NCBI RefSeq assembly: GCF_026262505.1
Contig: NC_067207.1
Span: forward strand, 4,100,252-4,164,251
DNA length: 64,000 bases
Direction: 5' to 3'
Origin: Trichomonas vaginalis G3
Lineage: Eukaryota > Parabasalia > Trichomonadida > Trichomonadidae
The notes under the pieces are model-generated. The model was not told where the DNA came from. It made no database searches and saw only the letters and a program-made list of their open reading frames with translations. Shown here piece by piece: positions 10,450-20,048 of the stretch. Position numbers and translations under genes: made by a program. The stretch's first letter is position 1; each line of letters opens with the position of its first letter.

Positions 10450-11544
10450 GGGTCCACTGTAAAAATTGAAAGTCTCTCAAAATTGAGAGGCGATTTGCAA
10501 ATAATCGTTATCGTCTTTTTTCGAAAATCCACTTTTCCTAGTGTTATGATTAATATTTTGTGAATGTAACAATAAAGTATATGTTTTAGTAAGATGATAA
10601 TACATTCTATCACTTCAAATCACATAAAAATTGCAAAATCAGCGAGTTTTATAAGAACATGATTTTTTCGAATTTTTTCGCTTCTGGATGCGTGTTTTGA
10701 AAAATAGATATTTTCGAATTTTGATTTTAATTTAAGTATAAATTTTATATTAGGAATTTTTTTGACCTATTTCCAATCATTAATTCCTAAGTTTTTCTAG
10801 GAATTTAATTGAGAAGAAATTAGGAAATTCGCTTTAATGCCATTACATCCTAATATTGTGATGCATGTAGTTTATATTTATTGAGGCTAATGCCGGAATA
10901 TCGTGCATTTTATAAAAAATTCAAAGAATTGACAATTGGATAGCACAAATTTAATTCTCTAGACAAAGTATTATTGTTTATATATTCAAAGCATTATCCT
11001 TCGTTTTGAAATGTTGGCCAAAAATTTTCGTGTTATTTTTTGTGTTTCAGCATAAATTATGTATTGACTTATGAAAGATAAGCATTTTATTCATTATCAT
11101 AAAGATATACCAAAACAAATTGATAAAATTTAAAAAAATGTGTATTTTAGTGGGTATTATTCTGGCCAATGCCCATTTTTAAACGATTTAATATTGACCA
11201 TATCAATAGCCGACTCAATGTAAAAATTTAGATATTATTTTTTTCATTATTCAAACTTTGATAAATTTTAGTATAATGAATGATTTTGTTTCGTGTATGA
11301 TACAGAAATGAAAAGCTTGATTAATATCATTTTGCATTTTTTCAAGAATGTTAGAGTACATCTACATTAAAAAATCGGATTCGAATTGCGATACTGCATC
11401 AAATTGTTGCATATCTGATAAGGATCTCAAAAGAGTAAAGTTAATTTTTTTGTGTTTTTTTAAGTTTTGGGCCTTAGTAAAAACACCATCTCGAGCAATA
11501 TTTTTGGGACGACGATAGGCCTTATTTGGCCTTACAGTGGACCC
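10450..11544. mobile_element. TTAA-flanked inverted-repeat element, 1095 bp
   Basis: Ends GGGTCCACTGTAA and TTACAGTGGACCC are 13-bp perfect inverted repeats. Each is flanked by TTAA (10446-10449 and 11545-11548), the target-site duplication of piggyBac and Kolobok transposons. The interior is AT-rich and carries no transposase, so it is a non-autonomous copy. The host reading frame resumes in phase after the second TTAA, directly supporting insertion. A CTCTCAAAATTGAGAG palindrome lies just inside the left end (10474-10489). Confidence 0.83.
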
Positions 11545-12185
11545 TTAACACCATCATTGTTGATAATAAATGTAAATGTATGGATGGATTTCCATTCGGA
11601 GATCCAAATGGAAAGTGATGTTATAAGTGTATTGATCAATGCAATGAAAGCGCAAGTTGTGTTTATCCTGGAAAATGTGAATGCGAAATCGGACTTTATG
11701 GAGATGGTATAACTGAATGCTATGTTCCTGTCCCATTCGTAATTGATACGCCTTCTTCTGATTTGCTCTCCACTGGAAATGAAAAAGTAACGATTCAAAT
11801 AAAGCCATTACCAAGATTTAAACCGCTTAAAGCTTATTGTAAATTCGAAAACGTAGTTGTAACAGCCAATTCAACAAATGCTCACTCAATAACTTGCATT
11901 TCTCCAAAATTAAATCCGGGATCTTACAAAATTTACGTTTCTTTTGACAATATTTTGTATTCGTCAAATTATGCATTTGCTCAAGTTACAGGAACTGGAT
12001 TTATTTCAGTTGGTAAAGGAATTTGGATTATTTTAATTGCAATAATTGGCGTAATAGTTTATTACTTTGGATTTGCTTCTAGAAATGGAAATTCTAGTCA
12101 GCAAGATGAAGCAAGAACTCCTTTCATTGCAAATTCAGGAAAATATCAAATTAAGAAACGAAAAGGTGCAATTGACATGATTTAA
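11545..12185 (+). pseudogene. EGF-like / transmembrane C-terminal half of the broken surface gene
   Basis: After the TTAA site the frame reads NKCKCMDGFPFGDPNGK, then an in-frame TGA where a GGA (Gly) codon would fit, then CYKCIDQCNESASC, CECEIGLYGDGITEC. These are EGF-like cysteine patterns. An Ig-like beta segment follows (ITCISPKLNPGSYKIYVSF), then one membrane helix (about 22 residues: GIWIILIAIIGVIVYYF), then a short basic tail ending KKRKGAIDMI. It is therefore a type I surface protein end. With the upstream frameshift, insertions and the stop it should be a pseudogene. Confidence 0.75.
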
Positions 12186-12449
12186 TTGGCTTGATTATGT
12201 ATACATGTTAGAATTATTGTATTTGTTTTTGTTTAAAGCGATATATTATTTCCATAGTTTTTAATAATTCAAATTTTTTCTATTACAATACAAGCTTTCT
12301 GCAAGTTAGTTAAGGATCCGTTTCAATCTTTCGATTATAGCTCTTAAATCAAAATCATGAAAAAAAATCAAGAGATTTTCTTGGACAATTATAAAAAAGT
12401 CATGATTCTTATAAGAATTATATACATTTAGAAACAATTTTATTAAAAA

Positions 12450-13391
12450 TTAACAAAAATTGGAGAATTTTGAAGAAAAGAGTTCATCCAAAGATTTTCT
12501 TACTGGAAATGTACCTAATCCAAACTTAAATGATAAGTTTGGCTTTCCTATATAAGTTAAATTTTGAGACATCGAGAATTCAAATTTTGGAGTAACCTGA
12601 GCAGATACTGTACATGTTGTAGTGTCATTAGTGATAAATAGTCGGCCGGAAACTGGTTTATCTGGTATAAAATCAGCAATAATTGTACGAGAATTTGAAA
12701 CAATATCGTAGTATAATGAAAAGTACGAATTAAGATGCTTGGAGTAAAGATTTTTAATACCCATGCTAATACTTTCACTTACATCGTTGTGGAGACACAA
12801 ATTTAGTTGTAGAACTGTTGATTTTACAGGACGTGGGAATATTTTATACTTGAAACCCGTAAATGATGGAAATGAAGGACCTTTATTAAAAGTTATTCCA
12901 CTATAAACTTTATATCTTGGATTAAGATACGCCGCAAGCATTTTCCCTTCTCCATTATGGTAACCGAATGATATTAATCCAAAATTTGTGTTTATCGACC
13001 AATTGACAGATGGCTTTCGATCGTATAATCCAATACTTATAGATTCTAACCAATCTTTGTTATCTTGTGAAAAAGATAATTGCTTGGTAAAGGAAACTGA
13101 TGAATTTGATACAATCAAAGTATTATCATCGATATTTTTGAATAAAATAAATGTTTTATCCGATTTTAATTTCAGAGCGAATGTTTTGCCTCGGTAAAAG
13201 AATGACTGAGTGTTTTCATCACCTTTTAGTATGATTCCATAATCTTTTGCCATCAATTTGAGAGAACCTTGATTTCCACGAGTGTTAATAGTTCCACCTA
13301 AAAATTTCGCGTCAATTGAGATCATGCCTCCCGAAAAATAAGGATCTTCCGGTGGAAATGTTTTACTGTAATAATGTTCGTGGTATTCCAT
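12450..13391 (-). CDS. possible beta-barrel membrane protein (hydrogenosomal porin/Tom40-like?)
   Basis: I do not recognise the 313-residue protein by a firm motif. From about residue 25 it is a succession of short amphipathic beta strands separated by polar turns (GGMISIDAKFLGG, GSLKLMAKDYGIILKG, SINTNFGLISFGYH, NLTYIGKPNLSFKFGLG). There is no signal peptide and no hydrophobic helix. The last strand, LSFKFGLGTF, resembles a mitochondrial beta-signal (polar-x-Gly-hydrophobic-x-hydrophobic). Length and layout suit VDAC/Tom40/Hmp35-type proteins of the hydrogenosomal outer membrane. This is inferred from strand pattern only. A soluble beta protein is possible. Confidence 0.6.
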   Translation of the reverse strand: MEYHEHYYSKTFPPEDPYFSGGMISIDAKFLGGTINTRGNQGSLKLMAKDYGIILKGDENTQSFFYRGKTFALKLKSDKTFILFKNIDDNTLIVSNSSVSFTKQLSFSQDNKDWLESISIGLYDRKPSVNWSINTNFGLISFGYHNGEGKMLAAYLNPRYKVYSGITFNKGPSFPSFTGFKYKIFPRPVKSTVLQLNLCLHNDVSESISMGIKNLYSKHLNSYFSLYYDIVSNSRTIIADFIPDKPVSGRLFITNDTTTCTVSAQVTPKFEFSMSQNLTYIGKPNLSFKFGLGTFPVRKSLDELFSSKFSNFC

Positions 13392-14212
13392 GTATTTTTA
13401 TAAAAAATGTCACTTTACATGTCATAAAAGATAAAAAAAAGATTGTCAAATGTCCTCGTTGTTGAAAATGATCACCCAATATAGTCACAATGGTTTTCTC
13501 TTGATACGTAAGCCTTAAACCGTTAGTATTTTCAATTGTTATTTAGAGAAAATAATAAATCAGATTTACTCTATCCTGGTGTGATTACACTTCTGAAAAA
13601 TATTTAAAAGCGTGTAAAATCTTTAATATGTATGGATTTCGACCATTATTTCTATCTGACATGATAAAACTTTTTTTTTGAAGAGAGAAAAGTGACGTAT
13701 TTAAGATTATAGAAAAGTATTTTTTGATGGAAATATTTGATTTGAAATTTTGCACTATATGATAAATCATTGATGCTTCATATTTGATTTAAATAATTTT
13801 TCATATGTTTACAATTTGAGTTAAATTATTATACAAATTTACTCTGACTTTTCAGAGAATTGAGCTGAGGCTCAATTCTCTGAAATAGTCAGAGTAAATT
13901 TGTCGTATACTCTATACTTTCAATAATTAGCTTGATTTTAAGGGAACCTTAAAATCGAGCATTGAAAAGTCAGAGTATACTTGAAATTTTATTGCGTCAT
14001 CAATGATTATTTTCTAATATTTGATTTAAATAAATTTGAAAGTGATTTAAACATATGACGCTGGAACTAATTTTTCAGATTAAAATAATCGTCATGCAAT
14101 AAATTCAATTCCAAAAGTTAATAATTTGAATAAAAACATATCAAATATATTTTTGTCTTATTTAAATTCAAAAGTTGATAAATATGACGCAAACTGGCGT
14201 CATACTTGCGCC
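13392..14212. other. divergent intergenic region holding the double stem-loop element
   Basis: Separates the minus-strand barrel-like gene from the plus-strand PA14-like gene. Besides the double hairpin at 13833-13980 it contains nested flanking repeats: AAATCATTGATG near 13765 is inverted at about 13999, and ATTTGATTTAAATAA occurs directly on both sides (about 13783 and 14018). Confidence 0.6.
13833..13980. repeat. double stem-loop element, copy 1 (148 bp)
   Basis: Hairpin 1 has arms 13833-13865 and 13870-13903 with loop TGAG. Hairpin 2 spans 13905-13980, with apical stem TTTTAAGG/CCTTAAAA and loop GAA. A second copy lies at 31686-31831 with the same size, order and internal bulge and with strings TTTTCAGAG, CTCTGAAATAGTC and AATCGAGCATTGAAAAGT. 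Differences between copies keep pairing. It could be a foldback transposon or a structured RNA. Confidence 0.85.
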
Positions 14213-15310
14213 ATGCTATATTTCTTCTGTTTTAAAGCTACTGCAGCTTCAAGAAGCGCATTTGCTTCCTGCAATAGGGGAATGTTAAGGAATTTTACTA
14301 AAACTAAACCAACGCCATGGCTAGTTACAGGATATTTCAATTTCACGGACTCATTTCGAGTAAATAATGGTCAAACAAGCAACTTATACGGTTCTTTTTG
14401 TCCACCAACTACAGGCAAGTACATTTTTAATTCAGAAGGAGCAGATTGGGTTGGCGGATCTGTGAATAATGTCTTTTATGGCTATGATTATCGTGCTTCC
14501 GCAGCTTGGTGCTATGCAGCTCATGTATCCGAAAGCTCAAATCCAATACCACTTGAAAAAGGAAGATGTTACCAATTCCATTCTTGGTCTTGCGCTGATA
14601 CATGTGGCGGTGATATATACCACTACGCACGTTATAGAACAGAAACTACAACTAACGAATTCGTTAACAGCTATCTCTCCTACGATTGTGTACACAATGA
14701 TTGTGATATTGGATATGTTGGCTCATCCTGCACGCCAGTAGATCTAGATTGCAATGGAAATGGCGTTCCTAGTGATGGATTGACAGGTGATATCAATACC
14801 TGTGTATGTACAAATGGCCTTGAACCATTCTGTGATGATTTGACAACAGTTCCTTCAGGACATGTTGATCCAAAGATGCAGTTTACATATGGAAAAATCA
14901 TTGAAAGTGAAACATCCGCTGTGTTTGGAGATGTACTTGAATACTCTTCATCATACGCTAATTATACCATTAAAGGTACAATTAGAATACCTCAAAATGG
15001 TCAGTATTCGTTCAGAATCAAAGCTCATACAGATGTAAAGCTTGAAATTGCTGATATCAATGTGAATCTTGGATCAATTGATTACAAGAAAATCTTTAAT
15101 TGCCAAGAAGATGATCCTGTAGAATATGAAACAGGAAAAATGGCTTTAACTAAAGGAGAGCATCAGTTCACGATCACAGGAATTAGTGGATGTGCAATTG
15201 AAGATCAATGGCTTTCCTTTGAATGGATGTTCTATAGATACTATATTAGTAAGAACACGACTCCTGAATGGACTTACATTCCAAGAAGATATTTAACTGC
15301 TCCCAAATAA
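14213..15310 (+). CDS. secreted PA14-like protein (365 aa)
   Basis: The ATG at 14213 gives MLYFFCFKATAASRSAFA, a good signal peptide; the frame is open further upstream but without an ATG. The mature part has two beta-rich modules. The first (about residues 35-150) holds FCPPTTGKYIF, GADWVGG and paired cysteines (CYQFHSWSCADTCGG). A Cys-rich EGF-like linker follows (about 165-215). The second module (about 235-345) reads IKGTIRIPQNGQYSFRIKA and LTKGEHQFTITG, typical of PA14/GLEYA-type carbohydrate-binding folds. There is no membrane helix, so the protein is probably secreted. Binding to a glycan is inferred from the family, not shown. Confidence 0.8.
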   Translation: MLYFFCFKATAASRSAFASCNRGMLRNFTKTKPTPWLVTGYFNFTDSFRVNNGQTSNLYGSFCPPTTGKYIFNSEGADWVGGSVNNVFYGYDYRASAAWCYAAHVSESSNPIPLEKGRCYQFHSWSCADTCGGDIYHYARYRTETTTNEFVNSYLSYDCVHNDCDIGYVGSSCTPVDLDCNGNGVPSDGLTGDINTCVCTNGLEPFCDDLTTVPSGHVDPKMQFTYGKIIESETSAVFGDVLEYSSSYANYTIKGTIRIPQNGQYSFRIKAHTDVKLEIADINVNLGSIDYKKIFNCQEDDPVEYETGKMALTKGEHQFTITGISGCAIEDQWLSFEWMFYRYYISKNTTPEWTYIPRRYLTAPK

Positions 15311-15560
15311 AGTTTGTTTGCTTATATCATGCTATTTAGATTTAACTTTAAAATAATCCATTTTGTTTCTAATAAATTTTTATGTGCATATCATATTTCA
15401 GCATAATCAAAGATAAGTTCTCATGCTCCTAATATATATTTCCAATGAAATAAGTGAAAGATCTTTTGCAATAAGGTCTTGCTCAGCTATCTCGTTTCTT
15501 TCATTATGGAAAAAGTACAAATTTTTTATCTAAAGTGCAATATCTGAAGTTTTTTCAGAG

Positions 15561-15634
15561 GTTTCGGTGGTGCAGCCGGTTAGCACATTTGTCTTATAAG
15601 CAGGTGGTCGCGGGTTCGAGCCCCGCCCGAAACA
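15561..15634 (+). tRNA. tRNA-Ile (anticodon UAU)
   Basis: Acceptor arms GTTTCGG and CCGAAAC pair perfectly with discriminator A at 15634. The D arm contains GTGCAGCCGGTTAGCAC, and the T arm CGGGTTCGAGCCCCG includes the box B GGTTCGAGCC. The anticodon loop is CTTATAA, giving anticodon TAT. It has no intron and no encoded CCA, and is followed by a T-run suited to Pol III termination. Confidence 0.93.
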
Positions 15635-15915
15635 CTTTTTTAATTTTTTTTCGTAATACTACAATAAAAACTTAAAAATAACTAATACTAAGGAAGCTAG
15701 AACAATTTTTATTTTCCATAACGTAATATTCGCCAAAAAGATTGAAGAATCTCAAGCATTTCTAAACAAAATTTATTAATAAATTGCGATTTTATTGTGG
15801 TCGCGATTTATATATTTAAATCGTGATTAAAAAATTTGTTGCGATTTTCCCTATTAATCGTGTTTCTGTAATAAATAACAATAAACTTTATTAATAAACA
15901 AACAATAAAAAATTT
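15635..15915. other. intergenic between tRNA-Ile and the coiled-coil gene
   Basis: T-runs directly after the tRNA are likely Pol III terminators. Further on, GCGATTTT-like words recur at about 15787, 15804 and 15841 as a weak degenerate repeat. Confidence 0.4.
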
Positions 15916-17838
15916 CTACTTTTTCTTTGCTGGCTTCTTTCCTTTTGCCTTTGGATCTGGAGGTGGCTCAGTTTGAATCTCAATTTCAGTAGTCGGACAT
16001 GTATCAATAGTTGTTCCGATATCTTGTTTCGGCCTGCACAAAATTCCATGTGCTGATTGTGCAACTTGAGAAACTCTTGTCATGATTTCTCTCTGATGAT
16101 TTTCTTTAGCTTCATTCATTATATCTGTTATTTTAGCTAAAACTTGCCTCAATGAGTTATTAAGGTCAGCATGAAACATTGGTTCTTTCATTTCAACAGT
16201 CTGTGCAACGTCATGCATCAATGCGATGTAATCAATGATTTGGACTCTGTTCGATCCGATAATTGAAAGCTGTGGTTTCTTTTCAACGTCTTTCACCAAT
16301 GATAAAAGACTTGCCTGTGATGTATCAGCAGGTGTAAGTGTTCTCCTTGGCTTAGATGGTTTCTTTGGCATCGTTGGTTTGATCATGAAGAATTTTCTTG
16401 GATCATCCAAATGATGAGAACTTGTTTCTGTTTCTTCGGGCTGTGGAGGTGGTGGTGGAGGTTCTACAACCTTGTGAACAGGTGGTGGTGGAGGGATACG
16501 TGATAGGAGTAGTTCTTTCATCGAACTAAAGTTCTCTGAATCAATGTTCAAGAGAGACAAAGCAAAATTGTAACAAATATCTGTCAATGAATTAAAAATT
16601 GTTTTGTTCTTGTCATTGACTTTCATGAGGGCAATAGTTTCATCTGTTAAAGGTACAAGCTTCTTCTGAATGTCACAGAATAATTCATCGTAGTATCCAC
16701 GCTGTTTTATCAATCTTTTGATTGTATAATTTAATCTTCTGACGTCTTCATTTGTTTTCTCGATTTGATCGCTTAATTCATGTATTTGCGATGAAAATTT
16801 ATCATTTGTTGACCATAATTTTTGCAATCTCTCTGATGGTTCTGGAATTGAAGAATAATTTATAGCTCTAAGTGGCGAAAGTTCGGATAAAAGCTTTTCA
16901 ATTGTTGCATTCTGTTGCTGTATAATATTTCTCATAAGATTGAGGAGTTCTGGTGGATTTGATTGTTCAGAAATTTTATTTACTAAATCAGGATCGATAT
17001 TTGTTCCAAAATCTGCTTTATTATATTGTATTGACTTTGGTATATTACAAACATTATCAAATGGCTGAAATTGGCCATTGAAATCAGCTGATTTGTTTAG
17101 ATTTGTTCCGTAATTCATAAGTTCTGTTAATTCTGTTTGCATTACAGTAGAAATGTTGGACAATAATGATGGTGATATGGAATTCATGTTTCTGCGCTTA
17201 GACATTGCATCTTTGATGAATTTTGATTCTTCTGATTTTAGTATTTCGTTTTCTTCCAAAAGCTCGTTATGGTAGTTGATTAAGCCTGAAACATTACCAT
17301 ATTTTTCAACTACAGCAATTGAAGAGTTAGTTGAGTCTTCAACAACAAGAATTCTTTTTTTAAGAGCGTAAGTCAGTTCTTCAAGTCTTGAAAATAGTAA
17401 ATCACGTGTTTTTAATTCAAATAGATCCTTTTCTGGCGATAATTGCGATACTTGCGCAAGTGCTTTTGGTGATGCAAGAGGTTTGATTTGTAATATTGCT
17501 TGTTCAATTTCGTGTATTGATTCTATTAACTCTGATTTTGAATTTGGAGGATTTCTTGCAAGTTCATGAATAAATGATGTATTTGTATCAAAAGTATTGT
17601 ATTGAGATGTGATAACATCTACCTTCTGTTGTAGTTTGTCGAGAACTTTTGCTTTTTCTTCATTATTTGCTAATACTGCATCCATAGAGTTATTTTCAAT
17701 AGCGTATAATTTTTTTATCTGGTGGATTAGTTTATCTTTCTCATGTGTAGTGGAAGCTGTCAATGCCAACTTTATAGTTTTCATAATGTCATCGGCAGCA
17801 AATAATCCGTTGTCGATAATTTCATCAAATTCATCCAT
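15916..17838 (-). CDS. coiled-coil, proline-rich protein of unknown function (640 aa)
   Basis: Residues about 1-450 are long charged helices with heptad-like spacing (for example the stretch around KLWSTNDKFSSQIHELSDQ). They are followed by a proline-rich stretch with RIPPPPPVHK and EPPPPPPQPE (about 450-475), then a helical segment (about 530-600) and a lysine-rich tail ending KAKGKKPAKKK. Poly-proline runs are typical ligands of profilin, SH3 or WW domains, so a cytoskeletal scaffold role is a guess. No catalytic domain is seen. It is divergent from the 7TM gene, with 85 bp between start codons, so the promoters are shared or interleaved. Confidence 0.8.
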   Translation of the reverse strand: MDEFDEIIDNGLFAADDIMKTIKLALTASTTHEKDKLIHQIKKLYAIENNSMDAVLANNEEKAKVLDKLQQKVDVITSQYNTFDTNTSFIHELARNPPNSKSELIESIHEIEQAILQIKPLASPKALAQVSQLSPEKDLFELKTRDLLFSRLEELTYALKKRILVVEDSTNSSIAVVEKYGNVSGLINYHNELLEENEILKSEESKFIKDAMSKRRNMNSISPSLLSNISTVMQTELTELMNYGTNLNKSADFNGQFQPFDNVCNIPKSIQYNKADFGTNIDPDLVNKISEQSNPPELLNLMRNIIQQQNATIEKLLSELSPLRAINYSSIPEPSERLQKLWSTNDKFSSQIHELSDQIEKTNEDVRRLNYTIKRLIKQRGYYDELFCDIQKKLVPLTDETIALMKVNDKNKTIFNSLTDICYNFALSLLNIDSENFSSMKELLLSRIPPPPPVHKVVEPPPPPPQPEETETSSHHLDDPRKFFMIKPTMPKKPSKPRRTLTPADTSQASLLSLVKDVEKKPQLSIIGSNRVQIIDYIALMHDVAQTVEMKEPMFHADLNNSLRQVLAKITDIMNEAKENHQREIMTRVSQVAQSAHGILCRPKQDIGTTIDTCPTTEIEIQTEPPPDPKAKGKKPAKKK

Positions 17839-17904
17839 TTTTCGTTATAAATTAAAAAAAAATTCTAACAAGAAAAAAAAAATTATGGCACTTTTCTAAA
17901 TCTT

Positions 17905-17914
17905 TGTCACTTTT
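17905..17914 (+). promoter_or_regulatory. initiator (Inr)-like element of the 7TM gene
   Basis: TTGTCACTTTT places a TCA(+1)CT initiator match with A+1 at 17909, 15 nt before the ATG. This is the best initiator match in the window. Confidence 0.6.
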
Positions 17915-17923
17915 GTAAATCCT

Positions 17924-19324
17924 ATGGGAGAATATAGTGCTGTAGAGGACTTAGGCACTGAGCAGAACGACTCCTTCATGGGTATTGATGCGCATAATAG
18001 GTTCAATGACTTTATGACCATCTTATTTTTCATCCTTATGATTTTGGCCGCTGGAATTTCAGGATTATTTGCGCCAAGACAAAGACTACTTCATGGTTTC
18101 CCACAACTCATCGAAAGTGGAAATACTAAGAGGTTGCAGTTAAATGTTACACGAATTACACCAGCAAATATGTACTACAAAGCGTATTTAATGTTGAATT
18201 ACTTTCCAAGTCAAAAAAGAGTAAATATCAATCTCGATATAAACGTAAGTTACGAATGTTACGAAAAAGGTAACATATCATGGTCAAATTCAAAAAGATT
18301 TTATCGAACTTGGAGATTCAACGAAATCGAAAAGCCACAAAACTTCTTGAGACTTGATATTGAAAGTGCACGCTTTACGGAATGCGAGGAAATGAGATAC
18401 GATGTAAATTATTCAAAACATGATAAAACTTTTTCTTCGGCTTTGATGATTGAGCAAGGTAATAACGCATACTATGCATTCATGTCAAGCGTAAAATTAC
18501 TGTTTTTCCTATCAATTACGCTCATTAATTTTTGGTTTGACAAAAAGATTCCAAAAATTACAGAATCTTCAATTGCTCCTCAGCAGAGATACACGAGATA
18601 CCTTTTACGAATAGCCATTATCTGTATTTTCCCTACGAATATCCTTACAATGCTGTTTTTAACAAGTTTTTCGTTATTAGTTGACATTCTTGCATTTAAT
18701 TTCTTAGTGGCATCGATAGCTCTATTTTCTCTTTACATTATTGATGATTTACAGTATCAAAACTCAAAAATTTACAAATCATATTTCAGAATCAAACTTT
18801 TTTATGTGATTATCTACTTTTTAGTAGGTTCATTACAAAGTTTGAAGGTTCCTTATAACATCAAAATCAATATTAGTGTTGTTTATTTCTTTGTTCATAT
18901 GTTTTTGATTGTTTGGTTAATTTACATCATAATTAAGGTTTATATTCGAGTCAGTGGTGATGAATACTACAAAGTTCGTATATATTCCTTTGTTTGCATC
19001 TTCACGGAGCTTATTATTCTTAGTAATGGCCTTGGTTTCTTAAATAAGAAATATATTGCAAGTTCGGCAATGCCGCAGATGCTTATAAATTCCGTGGTCG
19101 TGTTTTATGTCAATATTATGGCATTCTTCCATTGGCCATTCGATAATGCTCGAGATAGAGAATATACAACAGATAATATGAAAGATAATATGATTGAAGA
19201 CTTCGCTGATGATCTCATGATCAAGTCTAATGATAGCGATCCATTCGCTAAGCAAGAAAACCTTTCAGATCCTTCAGGAGAATCTGATTCTCAACTTGAA
19301 GCGACACCCGCTGAAACAAAATGA
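17924..19324 (+). CDS. seven-transmembrane protein, Wntless/GOST-like
   Basis: The layout is one N-terminal membrane helix (about residues 28-50, ILFFILMILAAGISGLF), an extracytosolic beta-rich domain of about 130 residues with paired strands, then about seven helices (residues about 180-410), and an acidic cytosolic tail of about 55 residues. This order (TM, beta/GOLD-like domain, 7TM) is that of the GOST family: Wntless, TMEM181, TMEM87. Those proteins act in Golgi-endosome-surface trafficking of cargo. It ends in TGA, showing TGA is a stop here. The family call is by topology. A trichomonad-specific 7TM protein is the alternative. Confidence 0.75.
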   Translation: MGEYSAVEDLGTEQNDSFMGIDAHNRFNDFMTILFFILMILAAGISGLFAPRQRLLHGFPQLIESGNTKRLQLNVTRITPANMYYKAYLMLNYFPSQKRVNINLDINVSYECYEKGNISWSNSKRFYRTWRFNEIEKPQNFLRLDIESARFTECEEMRYDVNYSKHDKTFSSALMIEQGNNAYYAFMSSVKLLFFLSITLINFWFDKKIPKITESSIAPQQRYTRYLLRIAIICIFPTNILTMLFLTSFSLLVDILAFNFLVASIALFSLYIIDDLQYQNSKIYKSYFRIKLFYVIIYFLVGSLQSLKVPYNIKINISVVYFFVHMFLIVWLIYIIIKVYIRVSGDEYYKVRIYSFVCIFTELIILSNGLGFLNKKYIASSAMPQMLINSVVVFYVNIMAFFHWPFDNARDREYTTDNMKDNMIEDFADDLMIKSNDSDPFAKQENLSDPSGESDSQLEATPAETK

Positions 19325-19498
19325 CCAATTATAGTTTGATTGTTGTATTTAATAAAATTTTATATTATTTATATTCTGTTTATCAAAAATGACCCAAAAT
19401 ATTCTTTTTTTATTTACTTTTTTAACAATATATCTCCTTTTCTTAGATATAACATTCATTTCATAGAATATTATCTTTGTAATAATGCAGTATTCTGC

Positions 19499-19503
19499 TC
19501 ATT
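19499..19503 (+). promoter_or_regulatory. initiator (Inr)-like element of the TM2D gene
   Basis: GCTCATTTATTATAA before the ATG at 19512 gives TCA(+1)TT with A+1 at 19501 and an 11-nt leader. Confidence 0.5.
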
Positions 19504-19511
19504 TATTATAA

Positions 19512-20048
19512 ATGTTTTTCATATTGACGATCAATCTTCCAACTCATAGAATTTGTTCGCGAGATGAAAATGGAAGTGTTACTTTCTGCCGTATGGAAGA
19601 ATGGGACCCTACGTTGTCTCAAATTCCTTGCCAATATCTTCCTCCGAGATATGTCGAATGCATTACACACTCCTTCGATAAATTTGCAAATCAATTCGAA
19701 AATGGAACACTACCTAAAAATGGATGTCCTTCAACAACAGATGAAAACGCATTTGGAATGGCAATTTGTCATCCATTAAATGGAATTTATTGTATTGGAG
19801 AACAATATTGGATCAACAAAACCTATCCATGTTACGAACCAGGCGAAAAATCAGTAGTTACGGCGATATTATTTTCATTCCTGTTAGGAATATTTGGTGT
19901 CGACAGATTTTACTTAGGATATTACTTCTTAGGCTTTTTAAAGTTGTTTACGCTTGGAGGTTTCACTCTTTGGTGGGTAATTGATTTTATTCTATTATCG
20001 TTCGGTGTCTGGGGTCCAGTTAACGGAAATTACGTCGGATTCTACTGA
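19512..20048 (+). CDS. TM2 domain-containing protein (TM2D family, 178 aa)
   Basis: An extracytosolic Cys-containing segment of about 115 residues (C at SQIPCQYLPP, VECITHS, NGCPS, AICHP, IYCIG, YPCYE) precedes the TM2 module. The module has helix one TAILFSFLLGIFG, the diagnostic turn GVDRFYLGYY and helix two FTLGGFTLWWVIDFIL. The DRF motif between the helices is the hallmark of TM2D1-3 proteins, which affect endolysosomal function and Notch signalling in animals; function in protists is unknown. A classical signal peptide is weak: the protein starts MFFILTINLPTHR. It ends in TGA. Confidence 0.9.
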   Translation: MFFILTINLPTHRICSRDENGSVTFCRMEEWDPTLSQIPCQYLPPRYVECITHSFDKFANQFENGTLPKNGCPSTTDENAFGMAICHPLNGIYCIGEQYWINKTYPCYEPGEKSVVTAILFSFLLGIFGVDRFYLGYYFLGFLKLFTLGGFTLWWVIDFILLSFGVWGPVNGNYVGFY

